A DNA stretch of 64,000 bases from Paraburkholderia caballeronis (GCF_900104845.1 NZ_FNSR01000001.1:434001-498000), one strand, 5' to 3'; shown: positions 26,403-38,400, counted from the first letter of the stretch. Notes: generated by a model from the sequence alone, not told the origin. A program made the numbers and translations.

Positions 26403-28037
26403 ATGAAAGAAAACAATCTGTTGCGAGTCATGCGCTTGACCTCGGTCGCCGCGCTCGCAGCGGCGTCGATTGCAGGCTCCCCGCTCGCGCGCGCAGCCGG
26501 CGGCATTCCGGACAAGACGCTCGTCTATTGTTCCGAAGGCAGCCCGGCCGGCTTCGACCCGGCGTTGTACACGACCGGCGTCGACTTCACCGCGAACACG
26601 TTCACGGTCTACAACCGCCTCGTCGAATTCGAGCGCGGCAGCACGAAGATCGAACCGGGTCTCGCGCAGTCGTGGGATGTTTCTTCCGATGGCAAGGTGT
26701 ACACGTTCCATCTGCGTCACGGCGTGAAGTTCCAGACGACCGCGTATTTCAAGCCGAGCCGCGAATTCAGCGCGGACGACGTGCTGTTCACGTTCAACCG
26801 GATGCTCGATCCGAACCAGCCGTTCCGCAAGGCGTATCCGGTGCAATTTCCGTACTTCACCGACATGGGCCTCGACAAGCTGATCGCGAAGATCGAAAAG
26901 GTCGATCCGTACACGGTGCGCTTCACGCTGAACGAGCCGAACGCGCCGTTCATCGCGAACATGGCGATGGAGTTCGCGTCGATCCAGTCCGCTGAATACG
27001 CGGACCAGTTGCTGAAGGCAGGCAAGGCCGCCGACATCAACCAGTTCCCGGTCGGCACTGGCCCGTTCATCTTCAAGAGCTACACGAAGGACGCGACGAT
27101 CCGCTTCGACGGCAATCCCGATTACTGGAAGCCGGGCGCGGTGAAGGTCTCGAAGCTGATCTTCTCGATCACGCCGGATGCGAGCGTGCGCGTGCAGAAG
27201 ATCAAGCGCGACGAATGCCAGGTGATGAGCTACCCGCGCCCGGCGGACATCGAGCCGCTGAAGGCGCAGCCGACCATCGCGATGCCGTCGCAATCGGGCT
27301 TCAACCTCGGCTACCTGTCGTACAACGTGCAGCACAAGCCGCTCGACAACGTCGACGTGCGCCACGCGCTCGACATGGCGATCAACAAGAAGGCGATCAT
27401 CGATTCGGTGTACCAGGGCGCGGGCCAGCTCGCGACGAACCCGATGCCGCCGACGCAATGGTCGTTCGACAAGACGCTGACCGGCAACGCGTACGACCCG
27501 GCCAAGGCGAAGGCGCTGCTGACGAAGGCGGGCCTCGCGAACGGCTTCGAGATCACGCTGTGGGCGATGCCGGTGCAGCGTCCGTACAACCCGAACGCGC
27601 GGCTGATGGCCGAGATGATCCAGGCGGACTGGGCGAAGATCGGCGTGAAGGCGAAGATCGTCACGTACGAGTGGGGCGAATACATCAAGCGCGCGCACGC
27701 GGGCGAGGACGATACGATGCTGATCGGCTGGACGGGCGACAACGGCGATCCGGACAACTGGCTCGGCACGCTGCTCGGCTGCGAGGCGATCAACGGCAAC
27801 AACTTCAGCAAATGGTGTTATAAGCCGTTCGACGATCTGATCCAGAAAGGCCGCGTGACGGCCGATCAGGCGCAGCGCACGAAGTACTATGTGGACGCGC
27901 AGCGGATCTTCGCGCAGCAACTGCCGTTCTCGCCGATCGCGCACTCGACCGTCTATCAGCCGGTCAGCAAGAAGGTGACCGACATGCGCATCGATCCGCT
28001 CGGCTTCGCGCGCTTCGACGGCGTCGGTTTGCAATAA
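26403..28037 (+). CDS. dppA: dipeptide ABC transporter substrate-binding protein
   Basis: A periplasmic binding protein of the SBP_bac_5 (peptide/nickel) family, 544 residues. An N-terminal signal peptide (MKENNLLRVMRLTSVAALAA..., cleavage probably after PLARA) precedes the mature form. Family motifs: LVYCSEGSPAGFDPALYTTG, EFSADDVLFTFNRMLDPNQ, FNLGYLSYNVQHKPLDNVDV and WTGDNGDPDNWLGTLLGC. This fits DppA, which delivers dipeptides (and in E. coli also haem and 5-aminolevulinate). It heads the dppABCDF operon, with a promoter at 26331-26360 and GGAGG before the ATG. Confidence 0.93.
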   Translation: MKENNLLRVMRLTSVAALAAASIAGSPLARAAGGIPDKTLVYCSEGSPAGFDPALYTTGVDFTANTFTVYNRLVEFERGSTKIEPGLAQSWDVSSDGKVYTFHLRHGVKFQTTAYFKPSREFSADDVLFTFNRMLDPNQPFRKAYPVQFPYFTDMGLDKLIAKIEKVDPYTVRFTLNEPNAPFIANMAMEFASIQSAEYADQLLKAGKAADINQFPVGTGPFIFKSYTKDATIRFDGNPDYWKPGAVKVSKLIFSITPDASVRVQKIKRDECQVMSYPRPADIEPLKAQPTIAMPSQSGFNLGYLSYNVQHKPLDNVDVRHALDMAINKKAIIDSVYQGAGQLATNPMPPTQWSFDKTLTGNAYDPAKAKALLTKAGLANGFEITLWAMPVQRPYNPNARLMAEMIQADWAKIGVKAKIVTYEWGEYIKRAHAGEDDTMLIGWTGDNGDPDNWLGTLLGCEAINGNNFSKWCYKPFDDLIQKGRVTADQAQRTKYYVDAQRIFAQQLPFSPIAHSTVYQPVSKKVTDMRIDPLGFARFDGVGLQ

Positions 28038-28153
28038 CGCGAAAGCCGAATCGGCAAAGCGGTCGGAAAACTGTCGAAATCAGGTCCGGCGACCGGGGTC
28101 ACGCACCCCTGTCGCCGGTTGCGTTTCAATCCATGCTTTCGGGGGAACACTTC

Positions 28154-29167
28154 ATGTTCCGCTTCGTTCTGCGCCGCGTCGGCATGGTGATACCCACGTT
28201 CATCGGCATCACCATCCTCGCGTTCGCGCTGATCCATCTGATTCCCGGCGACCCCATCGAAGTGATGATGGGCGAGCGCGGCGTCGATCCGCAGATGCAC
28301 GCGGACGCGATGCACCGCCTCGGGCTCGACGAGCCGCTGCCGGTCCAGTATCTGCACTATGTCTGGCACGCGTTGCAGGGCAACCTCGGCGTGTCCGTCA
28401 TCACGAACACCAGCGTGATGGACGAGTTCCTCGCGCGTTTTCCGGCGACGGTCGAACTGTCGATCTGCGCGCTGATCTTCGCGCTCGCGATCGGCCTGCC
28501 GGCCGGCGTGGTCGCCGCGTTGAAGCGCGGCACGCTCGTCGATCACGGCGTGATGGGCACCGCGCTGACCGGCTATTCGATGCCGATCTTCTGGTGGGGG
28601 CTCATCCTCATCATGGTGTTCTCGGCGCAGCTCGGCTGGACGCCGGTGTCGGGCCGCATCGCGGTCGAATACGACATCCCGCGCGTGACCGGCTTCCTGC
28701 TGATCGACTCGCTCCTGCCCGGCACCGACGAAGGCGCGTTCCGCTCGGCGGTGAGCCACCTGATCCTGCCGGCCATCGTGCTCGGCACCATCCCGCTCGC
28801 GGTGGTCGCGCGGATGACCCGTTCGTCGATGCTCGAAGTGCTGCGCGAGGACTATATCCGCACGGCGCGCGCGAAAGGGCTGTCGCCCGCGCGCGTGATC
28901 GTCGTGCACGCGCTGCGCAACGCGCTGATCCCGGTCGTCACCGTGATCGGGTTGCAGGTCGGCACGCTGCTTGCGGGCGCGGTGCTGACCGAGACGCTGT
29001 TCTCGTGGCCCGGCATCGGCAAATGGCTGATCGACGCGATCAGCCGGCGCGACTATCCGGTCGTGCAGGGCGGCATCCTGATGATCGCGACGCTCGTGAT
29101 CGTCGTGAACCTGTGCGTCGATCTGCTGTACGGCGTGCTCAACCCGCGCATCCGGCACACGAGGTAA
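28154..29167 (+). CDS. dppB: dipeptide ABC transporter permease DppB
   Basis: A 337-residue inner-membrane permease with about six helices. It begins MFRFVLRRVGMVIPTFIGIT, has the typical LIHLIPGDPIEVMMGERG loop, and carries the EAA-type coupling motif EDYIRTARAKGLSPARVIVV, followed by HALRNALIPVVTVIGLQVG. Its partner is DppC. An upstream in-frame ATG adds seven residues, but 28154 matches the family start. It is 116 nt after dppA. Confidence 0.94.
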   Translation: MFRFVLRRVGMVIPTFIGITILAFALIHLIPGDPIEVMMGERGVDPQMHADAMHRLGLDEPLPVQYLHYVWHALQGNLGVSVITNTSVMDEFLARFPATVELSICALIFALAIGLPAGVVAALKRGTLVDHGVMGTALTGYSMPIFWWGLILIMVFSAQLGWTPVSGRIAVEYDIPRVTGFLLIDSLLPGTDEGAFRSAVSHLILPAIVLGTIPLAVVARMTRSSMLEVLREDYIRTARAKGLSPARVIVVHALRNALIPVVTVIGLQVGTLLAGAVLTETLFSWPGIGKWLIDAISRRDYPVVQGGILMIATLVIVVNLCVDLLYGVLNPRIRHTR

Positions 29168-29210
29168 CACGCATGTTTCGATATCCCCCCATACACCGAC
29201 GGGAGGCGTG

Positions 29211-30128
29211 ATGGCCGACATCCACAACGCCTCCCCGCAAGCCGTCACGCCGCCGGGCGGCCGCGCGCTCGCCGCGCGCGAATTCTGGTCCAACTTCTCG
29301 CGCAACCGGGGCGCGGTCGGCGCGGCGTTCATCGTGCTGGCGCTGATCGTCGTCGCGATCTTCGCGCCGCTGATCGCGCCGCACAGCCCGATCGAGCAGT
29401 ACCGCGACTACGTGAAGATTCCGCCCGCGTGGCTCGACGGCGGCCACTGGAAGTTCGTGCTCGGCACCGACGAAGCGGGCCGCGACATCCTCTCGCGGCT
29501 GATGTACGGCGCGCGGCTGTCGCTGTGGATCGGCTGCGTGTCGGTCGTGCTCGCGCTGATTCCGGGCGTCGTGCTCGGCCTCGTCGCCGCATTCTTCGAC
29601 CGCTGGGCCGACACCCCGATCATGAGGCTGATGGACGTGCTGCTCGCGCTGCCGTCGCTGCTGCTCGCGGTCGCGGTCGTCGCGATCATCGGGCCGGGCC
29701 TCGCGAACACGATGCTCGCGATCGCGATCGTCGCGCTGCCGGGTTACGTGCGGCTCGCGCGCAGCTCCGCGCTCGGCGAGCTGCACAAGGAGTACGTCAC
29801 CGCGTCGCGCGTCGCGGGCGCGAGCACGGCGCGCCTGATGTTCTCGCAGGTGCTGCCGAACTGCACCGCGCCGCTGATCGTGCAGGCGACGCTCGGCTTC
29901 TCGTCCGCGATTCTCGACGCGGCCGCGCTTGGTTTCCTCGGCCTCGGCGTGCAGCCGCCCGCCGCCGAGTGGGGCGCGATGCTCGCGTCGGCGCGCGACT
30001 ACATCGACAGCGCGTGGTGGATCGTCACGATGCCGGGCCTGTCGATCCTGATCTCGGTGCTCGCGATCAACCTGCTCGGCGACGGGCTGCGCGACGCACT
30101 CGACCCGAAACTGAAACGGATGGCATGA
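29211..30128 (+). CDS. dppC: dipeptide ABC transporter permease DppC
   Basis: A 305-residue permease subunit, with one hydrophobic N-terminal helix ([20 protein letters not shown]), the motif [17 protein letters not shown] [20 protein letters not shown], and the ATPase-coupling loop [22 protein letters not shown] 29211 follows GGGAGG by 5 nt; a GTG three nucleotides earlier is less likely. It ends one nucleotide before dppD. Confidence 0.94.
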   Translation: MADIHNASPQAVTPPGGRALAAREFWSNFSRNRGAVGAAFIVLALIVVAIFAPLIAPHSPIEQYRDYVKIPPAWLDGGHWKFVLGTDEAGRDILSRLMYGARLSLWIGCVSVVLALIPGVVLGLVAAFFDRWADTPIMRLMDVLLALPSLLLAVAVVAIIGPGLANTMLAIAIVALPGYVRLARSSALGELHKEYVTASRVAGASTARLMFSQVLPNCTAPLIVQATLGFSSAILDAAALGFLGLGVQPPAAEWGAMLASARDYIDSAWWIVTMPGLSILISVLAINLLGDGLRDALDPKLKRMA

Positions 30129-30129
30129 A

Positions 30130-31121
30130 ATGGGTGATCTGCTAACCATCCGCAATCTGGCGGTGGATTTCGGCGGCCTCGCGGCCGTCGATGGAATCGA
30201 CCTGTCGGTCGCGCCGGGCGAGGTGCTCGGCATCGTCGGCGAGTCCGGCTCCGGCAAGAGCGTCACGATGATGGCGCTGATGGGGCTGATCGATGCGCCG
30301 GGCCGCGTGAGCGCGGACGGCGTCGAATTCGACGGCCGCGACCTGCTGAACGCGTCGCCGCGGGAGCGGCGCCGGATCGTCGGCAAGGACATCGCGATGG
30401 TGTTCCAGGACGCGCTGACGAGCCTGAACCCGAGCTACACGGTCGGCTACCAGATCCGCGAAGTGCTGAGGCAGCACGAAGGGCTGCGCGGCGCGGCGCT
30501 GGCGCGGCGCACGCTCGAACTGCTCGACCAGGTCGGCATTCCGGACGCGAAGAATCGCATGGAGTCGTTTCCGCACCAGATGTCCGGCGGGATGAACCAG
30601 CGCGTGATGATCGCGATGGCGATCGCGTGCAACCCGAAGCTGCTGATCGCCGACGAGCCGACCACCGCGCTCGACGTGACGATCCAGGCGCAGATCATGG
30701 AACTGCTGGTGCGTCTGCAACGCGAGCGCGGGATGGCGCTCGTGCTGATCTCGCACGACCTCGCGGTCGTGTCCGAGGTCGCGCAGCGCGTCGCGGTGAT
30801 GTACGCCGGCCAGATCATCGAGACGAACCGGGTGCCGGACATCTTCGCCGCGCCGCACCATCCGTACACCGAGGCGCTGCTCGCCGCGATTCCGGAGCAC
30901 AACGTCGGCGCGCGCCGGCTCGCCGCGCTGCCCGGCATGGTGCCGGGGCGCGACGACCGCCCGCACGGGTGCCTGTTCGCCCCGCGCTGCAAATACGCGG
31001 TGGACGACTGCCGCAAGGCCCGGCCGGCGCTCGCGCCGGTGCCGCGCGCCGGCGACGCGGCGCGCGCCCGCTGCATCAAGCCGCTGAATCTCGCGGCGGT
31101 CGCACCGACAGGAGGCGCACG

Positions 31122-31125
<4 letters not shown>
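30130..31125 (+). CDS. dppD: dipeptide ABC transporter ATPase DppD
   Basis: A 331-residue ATP-binding subunit. Walker A is GESGSGKS, the Q-loop [10 protein letters not shown], the ABC signature [19 protein letters not shown], and Walker [19 protein letters not shown]. The oligopeptide/dipeptide C-terminal extension carries Cys residues in [19 protein letters not shown], which bind an iron-sulfur cluster in the related DppD/OppD family. It overlaps dppF by 4 nt. Confidence 0.95.
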
Positions 31126-32127
<1,002 letters not shown>

Positions 32128-32135
<8 letters not shown>

Positions 32136-33369
32136 AGCGACGGCGGCGCGTCGTTTTGCGCGCCGCTTGCGGACAAGCGGCCGTCGTGCCGCTTTTCTGC
32201 CGCGCTCGTGGGCGCGCGCCGCAACGGGCGCCGCGCTCGCGCTGGCCATCGCGTTCGGGCCGCCGCTCGACCGGTGGCCCGAACGTGCATCCGAAACCTC
32301 GACCGGCGACGGGGCCGGCCCCGCCGGTCGCGCTGATTACGCCGGCGACGGCTGGCTGCCGGCCGCCCATGCGGCCGGCGCGGCCGCGAACACATCGACC
32401 GCCACCGCGCGCGGGCCGGCGCTGTCGCCGCCCGGCGGCGGGATCCCGGGCTTCCATGCGCCGCCCGCCACGGCGCCGGCCGTGCCGAACTACGCGTCGG
32501 GCACCACCGCCGGCGGCGCGATCCGCCGGCCGCCGACGCGCATGCCGTTCTACGTCGCGACGCGCGGCACCACGACTCTCTATCTGCTCGGCACGCTGCA
32601 CGTCGGCGATCCGTCCGACTTTCCGCCGAACCAGCCGTTTCGCCCGTCGATCATGGCGGCGCTGAATGCGTCGCAGATCCTCGCGCTCGAACTGTCGCCG
32701 GACGAACTGCTCGTGTCGCAGGACGACGTGTCGAAGTTCGGCGTGTGCCGCCGCCCGTGTTTGCAGCAGATGCTGTCCGAGCCGCTGTGGCAGAAGCTCG
32801 AAGCGCGGATGCGCGGCAACCCCGACGCGCTCGCGGAAATCCGCAAGATGCGGCCGTGGCTCGCGTCGCTGCTGGTCGAAACCTACGATTCGCTGAGCGC
32901 TGGGCTTCAGACCGAATACGGCACCGAGGCGCAGTTGCAGAACGTGTTCCTGAAGCTGAAGGGCCGCAGGGTGGTCGGGCTCGAAACGCTCGCCGAACAG
33001 ATGCGCGCGTTCACCGGACTGTCGCTCGCGCAGCAGCGCGAGATGCTCGCGCAGGACCTCGCGCAGACGCCGGCGCAGAACGTCGCCGACGTCGACGCGC
33101 TGCTGCGGCTGTGGCGGGTCGGCGACGCGGATGCGATCGCCGCGTGGGAGGTCGCGCGTTCGGAGCGGCTCGCGCGCAACCAGAGCGTGTCCGACTCGAT
33201 CGACAACCGGATCGTGTACGAGCGCAACCGCCGCTTCGTGTCGCGGATGATGCAGATCGCCGCGCCGAACCGGCCGATCTTCGTCGCGATCGGCGCGCTG
33301 CATCTCGGCGGGCGCAGCGGCGTGCTCGCGCTGCTGCGGCAGCGCGGGTTCACGGTCGATCCGGGTTGA
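32128..33369 (+). CDS. TraB/GumN family protein
   Basis: A 413-residue protein with an Arg-rich start and one hydrophobic segment (about residues 29-45), consistent with a signal anchor or signal peptide, then an Ala/Gly/Thr-rich linker of about 80 residues. The TraB/GumN domain begins at PFYVATRGTTTLYLLGTLHV and includes LALELSPDELL, GRRVVGLETLAEQMRAF, RNRRFVSRMMQI and the closing FVAIGALHLGGRSGVLALLR. These share conserved His/Glu residues with Tiki-type metalloproteases, so a proteolytic role is possible but unproven. It is coupled by overlap to dppF. Confidence 0.85.
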
Positions 33370-33567
33370 GCGGTTCGGGCGGGCGTTGGCCGTATGTATC
33401 GCTTGCGGCGGACGGCTCGTTCAGCCCCGCGCGGCAATCGCGCGGTTCGCAGCCTGCGGTTCACGATCTGCGAACCGCGATCCTCCGGCACGCGAAACAT
33501 CCGCTCCGCGCCCGCGAACCGTCCACCATCCACGAACCGCCGCCCGCGCCCGCGCGCCTTCCCGCCG

Positions 33568-34521
33568 TCAGAACCCGAACACGTTCAGCAGCACGATGTT
33601 CGCCGCGAGCACGCCGAGCGCGGTCGGCACCTGCACGCGGATCACCGCGTTGCGGTCCGGCAGTTCGAGCAGCGCCGCCGGCACCATGTTGAAGTTCGCG
33701 GCCATCGGCGTCATCAGCGTGCCGCAGTAGCCGGAGAACATGCCGATCGCGGCCATCATCGCCGGGTTCACATGGAACACGCCGAGCAGCACCGGGATGC
33801 CGACGCCGCCCGTCATCACCGGGAATGCCGCGAAGCCGTTGCCCATGATCATCGTGAAGAGCGCCATCCCGATGCAGTAGACGGCCACCGCGACGAAGCG
33901 CAGCTCCATGTCGATGTACGCGGTGCTCAGATGCGCGACCGCCTTGCCGACGCCGGCGTCCGAGAACACGAGGCCGAGCATCCCGAGCATCTGCGGCAGC
34001 ACCGCCGCCCACGACAGCGCGTCGACGAGCCGGCGCGTCTCCTGCATCGACTGGCCGACGCTGTCGCGCGTGAGCACGCACGCGATGCCGAGCGCGATCA
34101 CGCAGCCGACGCCGAAGCCGATCAGCGTGACGTTCTTCGGATCGATCAGCGGCCGGCCGCCGAACACGAGATAACCCGCGCCCAGCGTCAGCACGACGGT
34201 GACCACGGGAATCGTCAGCGCCGGCACGAACAGACGGTTGCCGAGCCGCTTCGCGCTGTCGATGCGGGCCGCCTCGGGCAGCAGCTTCGGCTTCGCGGCG
34301 GTCACGCCGCCGAAGCCAGCGATCAGCGCCATCGCGATCACCAGCACGCCGACCACTTCGGGCGGCAGCCGGTCGCCGGCGAGGAACACCAGCGCGTACA
34401 GCAGCCAGAAGCCGCCGGCCGTGAAGCGGCGCGGATGCGCGCGGTCCGTCACGATCATGCCGCCGACGACGAGCAGCACGATGCCGGTCAGCCAGAACAG
34501 GTAGTCGAGCGTGAGCGTCAT
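33568..34521 (-). CDS. DUF979 membrane protein
   Basis: A 317-residue protein with about nine membrane helices (LDYLFWLTGIVLLVVGGMIV at the start; MAANFNMVPAALLELPDRNA near the end). DUF979 and DUF969 proteins are found as pairs next to 5-oxoprolinase (pxp) genes and are thought to form a transport system, perhaps for pyroglutamate or a related compound. Here the pair is directly downstream of pxpB-C-A on the same strand, which supports that link. The start overlaps the DUF969 stop by 4 nt. Confidence 0.88.
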   Translation of the reverse strand: MTLTLDYLFWLTGIVLLVVGGMIVTDRAHPRRFTAGGFWLLYALVFLAGDRLPPEVVGVLVIAMALIAGFGGVTAAKPKLLPEAARIDSAKRLGNRLFVPALTIPVVTVVLTLGAGYLVFGGRPLIDPKNVTLIGFGVGCVIALGIACVLTRDSVGQSMQETRRLVDALSWAAVLPQMLGMLGLVFSDAGVGKAVAHLSTAYIDMELRFVAVAVYCIGMALFTMIMGNGFAAFPVMTGGVGIPVLLGVFHVNPAMMAAIGMFSGYCGTLMTPMAANFNMVPAALLELPDRNAVIRVQVPTALGVLAANIVLLNVFGF

Positions 34522-35270
34522 GCTTCGTCTCCCGCGCGGGCCGCGCCGGTTTGCGCGCCGTTCGCGGCCGGCTCGGCCTGCGCGCCGCCGAGTTCGCGTT
34601 CCAGCCAGCGGTCGAGCAGCCACAGCCGCGTGCTGTGGATCAGGAACGCGCAGATCGCGGTCGGGATGCCCCACAGCGCGACGTGGATCGGCTCGACCGA
34701 CACGCCCGCTTCCTTCAGCAGCGTGACCATCAGCACGATCGCGCCGAACGCGACGAAGATGTCCTCGCCGAAGAACAGGCCGACGTTGTCGGTCGCGGCC
34801 GCGAACGCGCGCAGCCGGAAGCGGATCGCATCGGGCAGCTTGCCGAAGCGGTTCTCGGTCGCGCCTTCGGCCATCGGCGCGATCAGCGGACGCACCATCT
34901 GCGGATGGCCGCCGAGGCCGGTCAGCCCGACCGCGGCGGTCAGCTCGCGCACGAGCAGGTAGACGATCAGCAGACGCCCGGCCGTCGCGGCCTTGATGTT
35001 GCCGATCCAGAGCTGCGCGCGCTCGCGCAGCCCGTGCCGTTCGAGCAGGCCGATCACCGCGAGCGGCAGCAGGATGATGAGCGGGATGTTGCGGGTCTTG
35101 ACGAAGCCGGTGCCGATCGCGGCGAGGATGTGCTGCGGCGTGAAGCCGGCTGCGAGGCCGGTCGCGATCGCGGCCGCCGCGACGATCAGCATCGGGTTGA
35201 ACCGCAAGACGAAGCCCGCGACGATGACGGCCACCCCGATCAGTGGCCACAGGTTGACGGCGGTCTGCAT
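34518..35270 (-). CDS. DUF969 membrane protein
   Basis: A 250-residue protein with about six membrane helices (LWPLIGVAVIVAGFVLRFNP; LIVYLLVRELTAAVGLTGLG, then HPQMVRPLIAPMAEGATENR). It is the partner of the DUF979 protein and overlaps it. ATG 35270 has GGAG upstream (TTGGAGAAACGAAAC). The pair probably acts as a transporter tied to 5-oxoproline metabolism (inferred from conserved neighbourhood). Confidence 0.88.
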   Translation of the reverse strand: MQTAVNLWPLIGVAVIVAGFVLRFNPMLIVAAAAIATGLAAGFTPQHILAAIGTGFVKTRNIPLIILLPLAVIGLLERHGLRERAQLWIGNIKAATAGRLLIVYLLVRELTAAVGLTGLGGHPQMVRPLIAPMAEGATENRFGKLPDAIRFRLRAFAAATDNVGLFFGEDIFVAFGAIVLMVTLLKEAGVSVEPIHVALWGIPTAICAFLIHSTRLWLLDRWLERELGGAQAEPAANGAQTGAARAGDEA

Positions 35271-35712
35271 GTTTCGTTTCTCCAAACGTTGTTGTGTCGA
35301 TACCGCTCGTGCGGCGACGGGAAGGGCGCCGGACTCTGCCGGCCGGCTGCCCGGATGCGGCGGCTCGTGGCCGCCGCATCGTGATTCTGATTTTTGACGC
35401 GCGAGTTGTCTTGTCGCGTGGAGCAGGGGGGGCGGACTGCCCGATGGGCCGTGCTGTTCGCGGCCGGGCCGTTTGCACTGCGATGCGTGTTTTTTGTCGC
35501 GCGTGGGGGGCGATGGGCGCGGGCGGGCGGCGGCGATACGCGCGGACCGGCTGCGTGGTGACTCGTACCTGCTGTTCGCGTTGGCGCTCACCGCGCACCG
35601 GCTGCGCGGCAACCGGGCGCTCAGGCGTTTCGTTGCCGCCCTGGCGGACGCGGACGGCCTCGCGCGCCGGCGGCCCTCCGCCGGCACGAGGGCCGCGCCG
35701 CCGCGGCAACGC
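35271..35712. other. 442-nt gap between DUF969 gene and pxpA
   Basis: No gene is supported; frames are Arg/Ala-rich on both strands. It contains a 9-bp hairpin near the pxpA end (35670-35696) and presumably a promoter for the DUF969-DUF979 pair. Confidence 0.45.
35670..35696 (-). terminator. hairpin after pxpA, candidate terminator
   Basis: GCGGCCCTC / GAGGGCCGC form a 9-bp stem with a 9-nt loop, 17 nt past the pxpA stop. No U-tract is present, so function is uncertain. Confidence 0.35.
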
Positions 35713-36465
35713 TCAACCCGCCGCCGTCCCGCCCGCGCGCACCTCGATCCCCGCTTCGTCGAGCGCCGCGCGGATGCGCTTCGCGAACGCGATCGCATGC
35801 GGTCCGTCGCCATGCAGGCAGACCGTCTGCGCGTTGATCGGCACCCACTGGCCGTCGATTGCCTGCACGCGCTGCTCGCGGATCATCGCGAGCGTGCGCG
35901 CGAGCACCACGTCGTCGTCGTCGAGCAGCGCGCCCGGCTCGCTGCGCGGCACGAGCGAGCCGTCCGGACGATAACCGCGGTCCGCGAACACCTCCTCGAC
36001 CGCCACCAGCCCCCCGTTGCGCGCGGCCGTCACGAGCCCGCTGCCCGCGAGCGCGAACACGGCGACCGACGGATCGAAGTCGTGCACCGCGGACACGATC
36101 GCGTCCGCGACCTGCGGATCGCGCGCCGCCTGGTTGTACAGCGCGCCGTGCGGCTTCACGTGCGCGATCCGGCCGCCCTCGGCCTGCGCGATCGCGGACA
36201 GCGCGCCGAGCTGGTACAGCACGCCCGCGTAGATTTCGTCGGGCGGCAGGTTCATCTCCTTGCGGCCGAAGTTCTCCGGGTCGTTGAAGCTCGGATGCGC
36301 GCCGATCGACACGCCCTTGCGCACGGCCCAGCGCACGCATTCGCGCATCGCGTTCGCGCCGCCCGCGTGCCAGCCGCACGCGATGTTCGCGGAGCTGACC
36401 AGATCGAGCAGCGCCTCGTCGGCGCCGCAGCCTTCGCCGAGATCGGCGTTCAGATCGATAGACAT
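35713..36465 (-). CDS. pxpA: 5-oxoprolinase subunit PxpA (LamB/YcsF family)
   Basis: PxpA, with PxpB and PxpC, hydrolyses 5-oxoproline to glutamate using ATP. The 250-residue product has the signature [57 protein letters not shown] and [12 protein letters not shown]. Usual length. It is the last gene of the leftward pxpB-C-A operon, 44 nt after pxpC. Confidence 0.95.
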   Translation of the reverse strand: MSIDLNADLGEGCGADEALLDLVSSANIACGWHAGGANAMRECVRWAVRKGVSIGAHPSFNDPENFGRKEMNLPPDEIYAGVLYQLGALSAIAQAEGGRIAHVKPHGALYNQAARDPQVADAIVSAVHDFDPSVAVFALAGSGLVTAARNGGLVAVEEVFADRGYRPDGSLVPRSEPGALLDDDDVVLARTLAMIREQRVQAIDGQWVPINAQTVCLHGDGPHAIAFAKRIRAALDEAGIEVRAGGTAAG

Positions 36466-36509
36466 CGTGTCGTTCCTCGTTCCTTTTGCATGGCGTAATG
36501 CGGCCTGCT

Positions 36510-37565
36510 TCATGCGGTGAGCGCCGCCCGGGTGCGGGCCGCCAGGCGTTCGTCGTGCATCGCGATCGCGGCATCGATCTGCCGCAGATACGCGCGTTCC
36601 TCGGCGAGCGCCGCGCGCGCGCCGTCCGGCGTCGTCTCGACGAAGCGCACGCCGCCGTTCAGCCGGACCTGTGCGAGCTTCCACAGGTCCGCGCGGATTA
36701 CCGAGCCGATCCGCGGATAACCGCCGGTCGTCTGCGCATCGCTCATCAGCACGATCGGCTGGCCGTTCGGCGGCACCTGGATCGTGCCGGGCAGCACCGC
36801 GTGCGACAGCAGGTCCGCGCGCGACTCGCGTTCGAGCGCCGTGCCGGACAGCCGGTAGCCCATCCGGTTGCTGTTCGGCGTGACGAGCCACTCGTCGGAC
36901 CACAGCGCGCGCTGCGCGTCCGGCGCGAAGCCGTCGTAGTCGGGGCCGCGCAGCACCCGCACCGGCACCGCCCACGGCAGGCCGCCCGGATGGCGGCCGC
37001 GCCGGTGGTGCGGCTCGTCGACCAGCGTGAAGTTGCACCAGACGGGCGCCTTCACGCCGAACTCCGGCGCGTCGGGCGCGAACGACGCGCGCTCGCGGCT
37101 CGGCACGCCGACCGCGAGCCGGTCGCCGTCCTTCAGCGCGCGGCCCGCGACGCCGCCGAAACCCGCGCCGAGGTCGGTGCTGCGCGAGCCGAGCATCGGC
37201 AGCACGTCGATGCCGCCCGCCACGCACAGATAACCGCGCATCCCGAGTTTCGCGCCCTGCAGCACCAGTTCGTCGCCGGCCGCGACCGGCAGGCTCCACC
37301 ACGACCACACCGGCTTGCCGGCGAGCGTCGCGCCGAAGTCGGTGCCGACGATCGCGATGCGGGTCGCGCGCGAGAAGCGCAGCACGACCGGGCCGAACGT
37401 CATTTCGAGACCGGCGGCGTCGGGCCGGTTGCCGACGAGCCGGTTGCCGACTTCGAGCGCGAGCGCGTCGAGCGCGCCGCCCGACGCGACGCCGAGATGC
37501 CGGTAGCCGCAGCGGCCGAGGTCCTGGACCGTGGTCAGCAGTCCCGCGCGGACGACTTCGATCAT
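36510..37565 (-). CDS. pxpC: 5-oxoprolinase subunit PxpC (KipA-like)
   Basis: A 351-residue biotin-dependent carboxyltransferase-like subunit. It has the opening [20 protein letters not shown], the repeat motif [40 protein letters not shown] and [15 protein letters not shown], then [18 protein letters not shown]. It works with PxpB and PxpA. The start overlaps the pxpB stop in ATGA. Confidence 0.94.
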   Translation of the reverse strand: MIEVVRAGLLTTVQDLGRCGYRHLGVASGGALDALALEVGNRLVGNRPDAAGLEMTFGPVVLRFSRATRIAIVGTDFGATLAGKPVWSWWSLPVAAGDELVLQGAKLGMRGYLCVAGGIDVLPMLGSRSTDLGAGFGGVAGRALKDGDRLAVGVPSRERASFAPDAPEFGVKAPVWCNFTLVDEPHHRRGRHPGGLPWAVPVRVLRGPDYDGFAPDAQRALWSDEWLVTPNSNRMGYRLSGTALERESRADLLSHAVLPGTIQVPPNGQPIVLMSDAQTTGGYPRIGSVIRADLWKLAQVRLNGGVRFVETTPDGARAALAEERAYLRQIDAAIAMHDERLAARTRAALTA

Positions 37566-38221
37566 GAATGAATCCCCGCAATCGTGAAGCGCACGCGGTC
37601 GCCGGGCAGCAGCAGCGTCGGCGGATTATGGGCCGGGTCGAACAGCGCGAGCGACGTGCGGCCGATCAGTTGCCAGCCGCCCGGCGACGCGGCCGGATAG
37701 ATGCCGGTCTGCTCGCCGCCGATGCCGACCGAGCCGGCCGGCACCGCGAGGCGCGGCTCGCGGCGGCGCGGCGTGTGCAGCGCGGCTTCGAGGCCGCCCA
37801 TGTACGCGAAACCCGGCTGGAAGCCGACGAAGAACACGACATACGCGCCCGCCGCGTGGCGCTCGACCACCTCGCGCGCGGCAAGGCCGGTGTGCTTCGC
37901 GACGACGTCGAGGTCGGGGCCGAACGCGCCGCCGTATTCGACCGGGATGTCGACGTCGCGGCCGGCGGCCGGCGCGTCGTCGGCCTCGCGCCATGCGGCG
38001 GCGAGCTGCGCGGCGAGCGCGTCCACGTCGGCGGCGAGCGGATCGAACGTGATCGTCAGGTTGTTCATGCCGGGCACGACGTCGCGGACCGGCGGCCAGC
38101 CGCGCGCGAGCGCGGCGACCGCCCAGACGCGGCGTTGCACGTCGAGCGTGGCGGGCGGCGGCGATTCGCAGACGAGGGCCTCGTCGCCGAGCGGATAGAT
38201 GCGGATGGAGCGGGTCGTCAT
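37562..38221 (-). CDS. pxpB: 5-oxoprolinase subunit PxpB (KipI-like)
   Basis: A 219-residue subunit homologous to the KipI C-terminal cyclophilin-like domain. Motifs: [62 protein letters not shown] and [20 protein letters not shown], then [16 protein letters not shown]. It heads the leftward pxpB-C-A operon. The 179-nt spacer upstream is shared with a divergent MarR-like gene. Confidence 0.95.
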   Translation of the reverse strand: MTTRSIRIYPLGDEALVCESPPPATLDVQRRVWAVAALARGWPPVRDVVPGMNNLTITFDPLAADVDALAAQLAAAWREADDAPAAGRDVDIPVEYGGAFGPDLDVVAKHTGLAAREVVERHAAGAYVVFFVGFQPGFAYMGGLEAALHTPRRREPRLAVPAGSVGIGGEQTGIYPAASPGGWQLIGRTSLALFDPAHNPPTLLLPGDRVRFTIAGIHS

Positions 38222-38400
38222 GGCGGCTGGACGGAAGGGGCGGCGCTGCGCGGCGGCGAGCGGTCGGCCCGTGTTTCGACAGGGTAGATTCTCAATAATT
38301 TATCAGCAAATTATCAATAAGCGTTTCCGCCAGGCACGCACGGCGGCCGGCCCGACGTACACTCTCGACACGATTCATCTTTCTGCAACAGGTTTTCGTC
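38222..38400. promoter_or_regulatory. divergent pxpB / MarR-like control region with AT-rich operator
   Basis: A strikingly AT-rich patch at 38294-38320 stands out from the GC-rich flanks. It contains TTATCA twice (in TTTATCA at 38299-38305 and TTATCA at 38311-38316), spaced about one helical turn, in a partly palindromic block. This is a likely binding site for the divergent MarR-like regulator. Confidence 0.6.
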
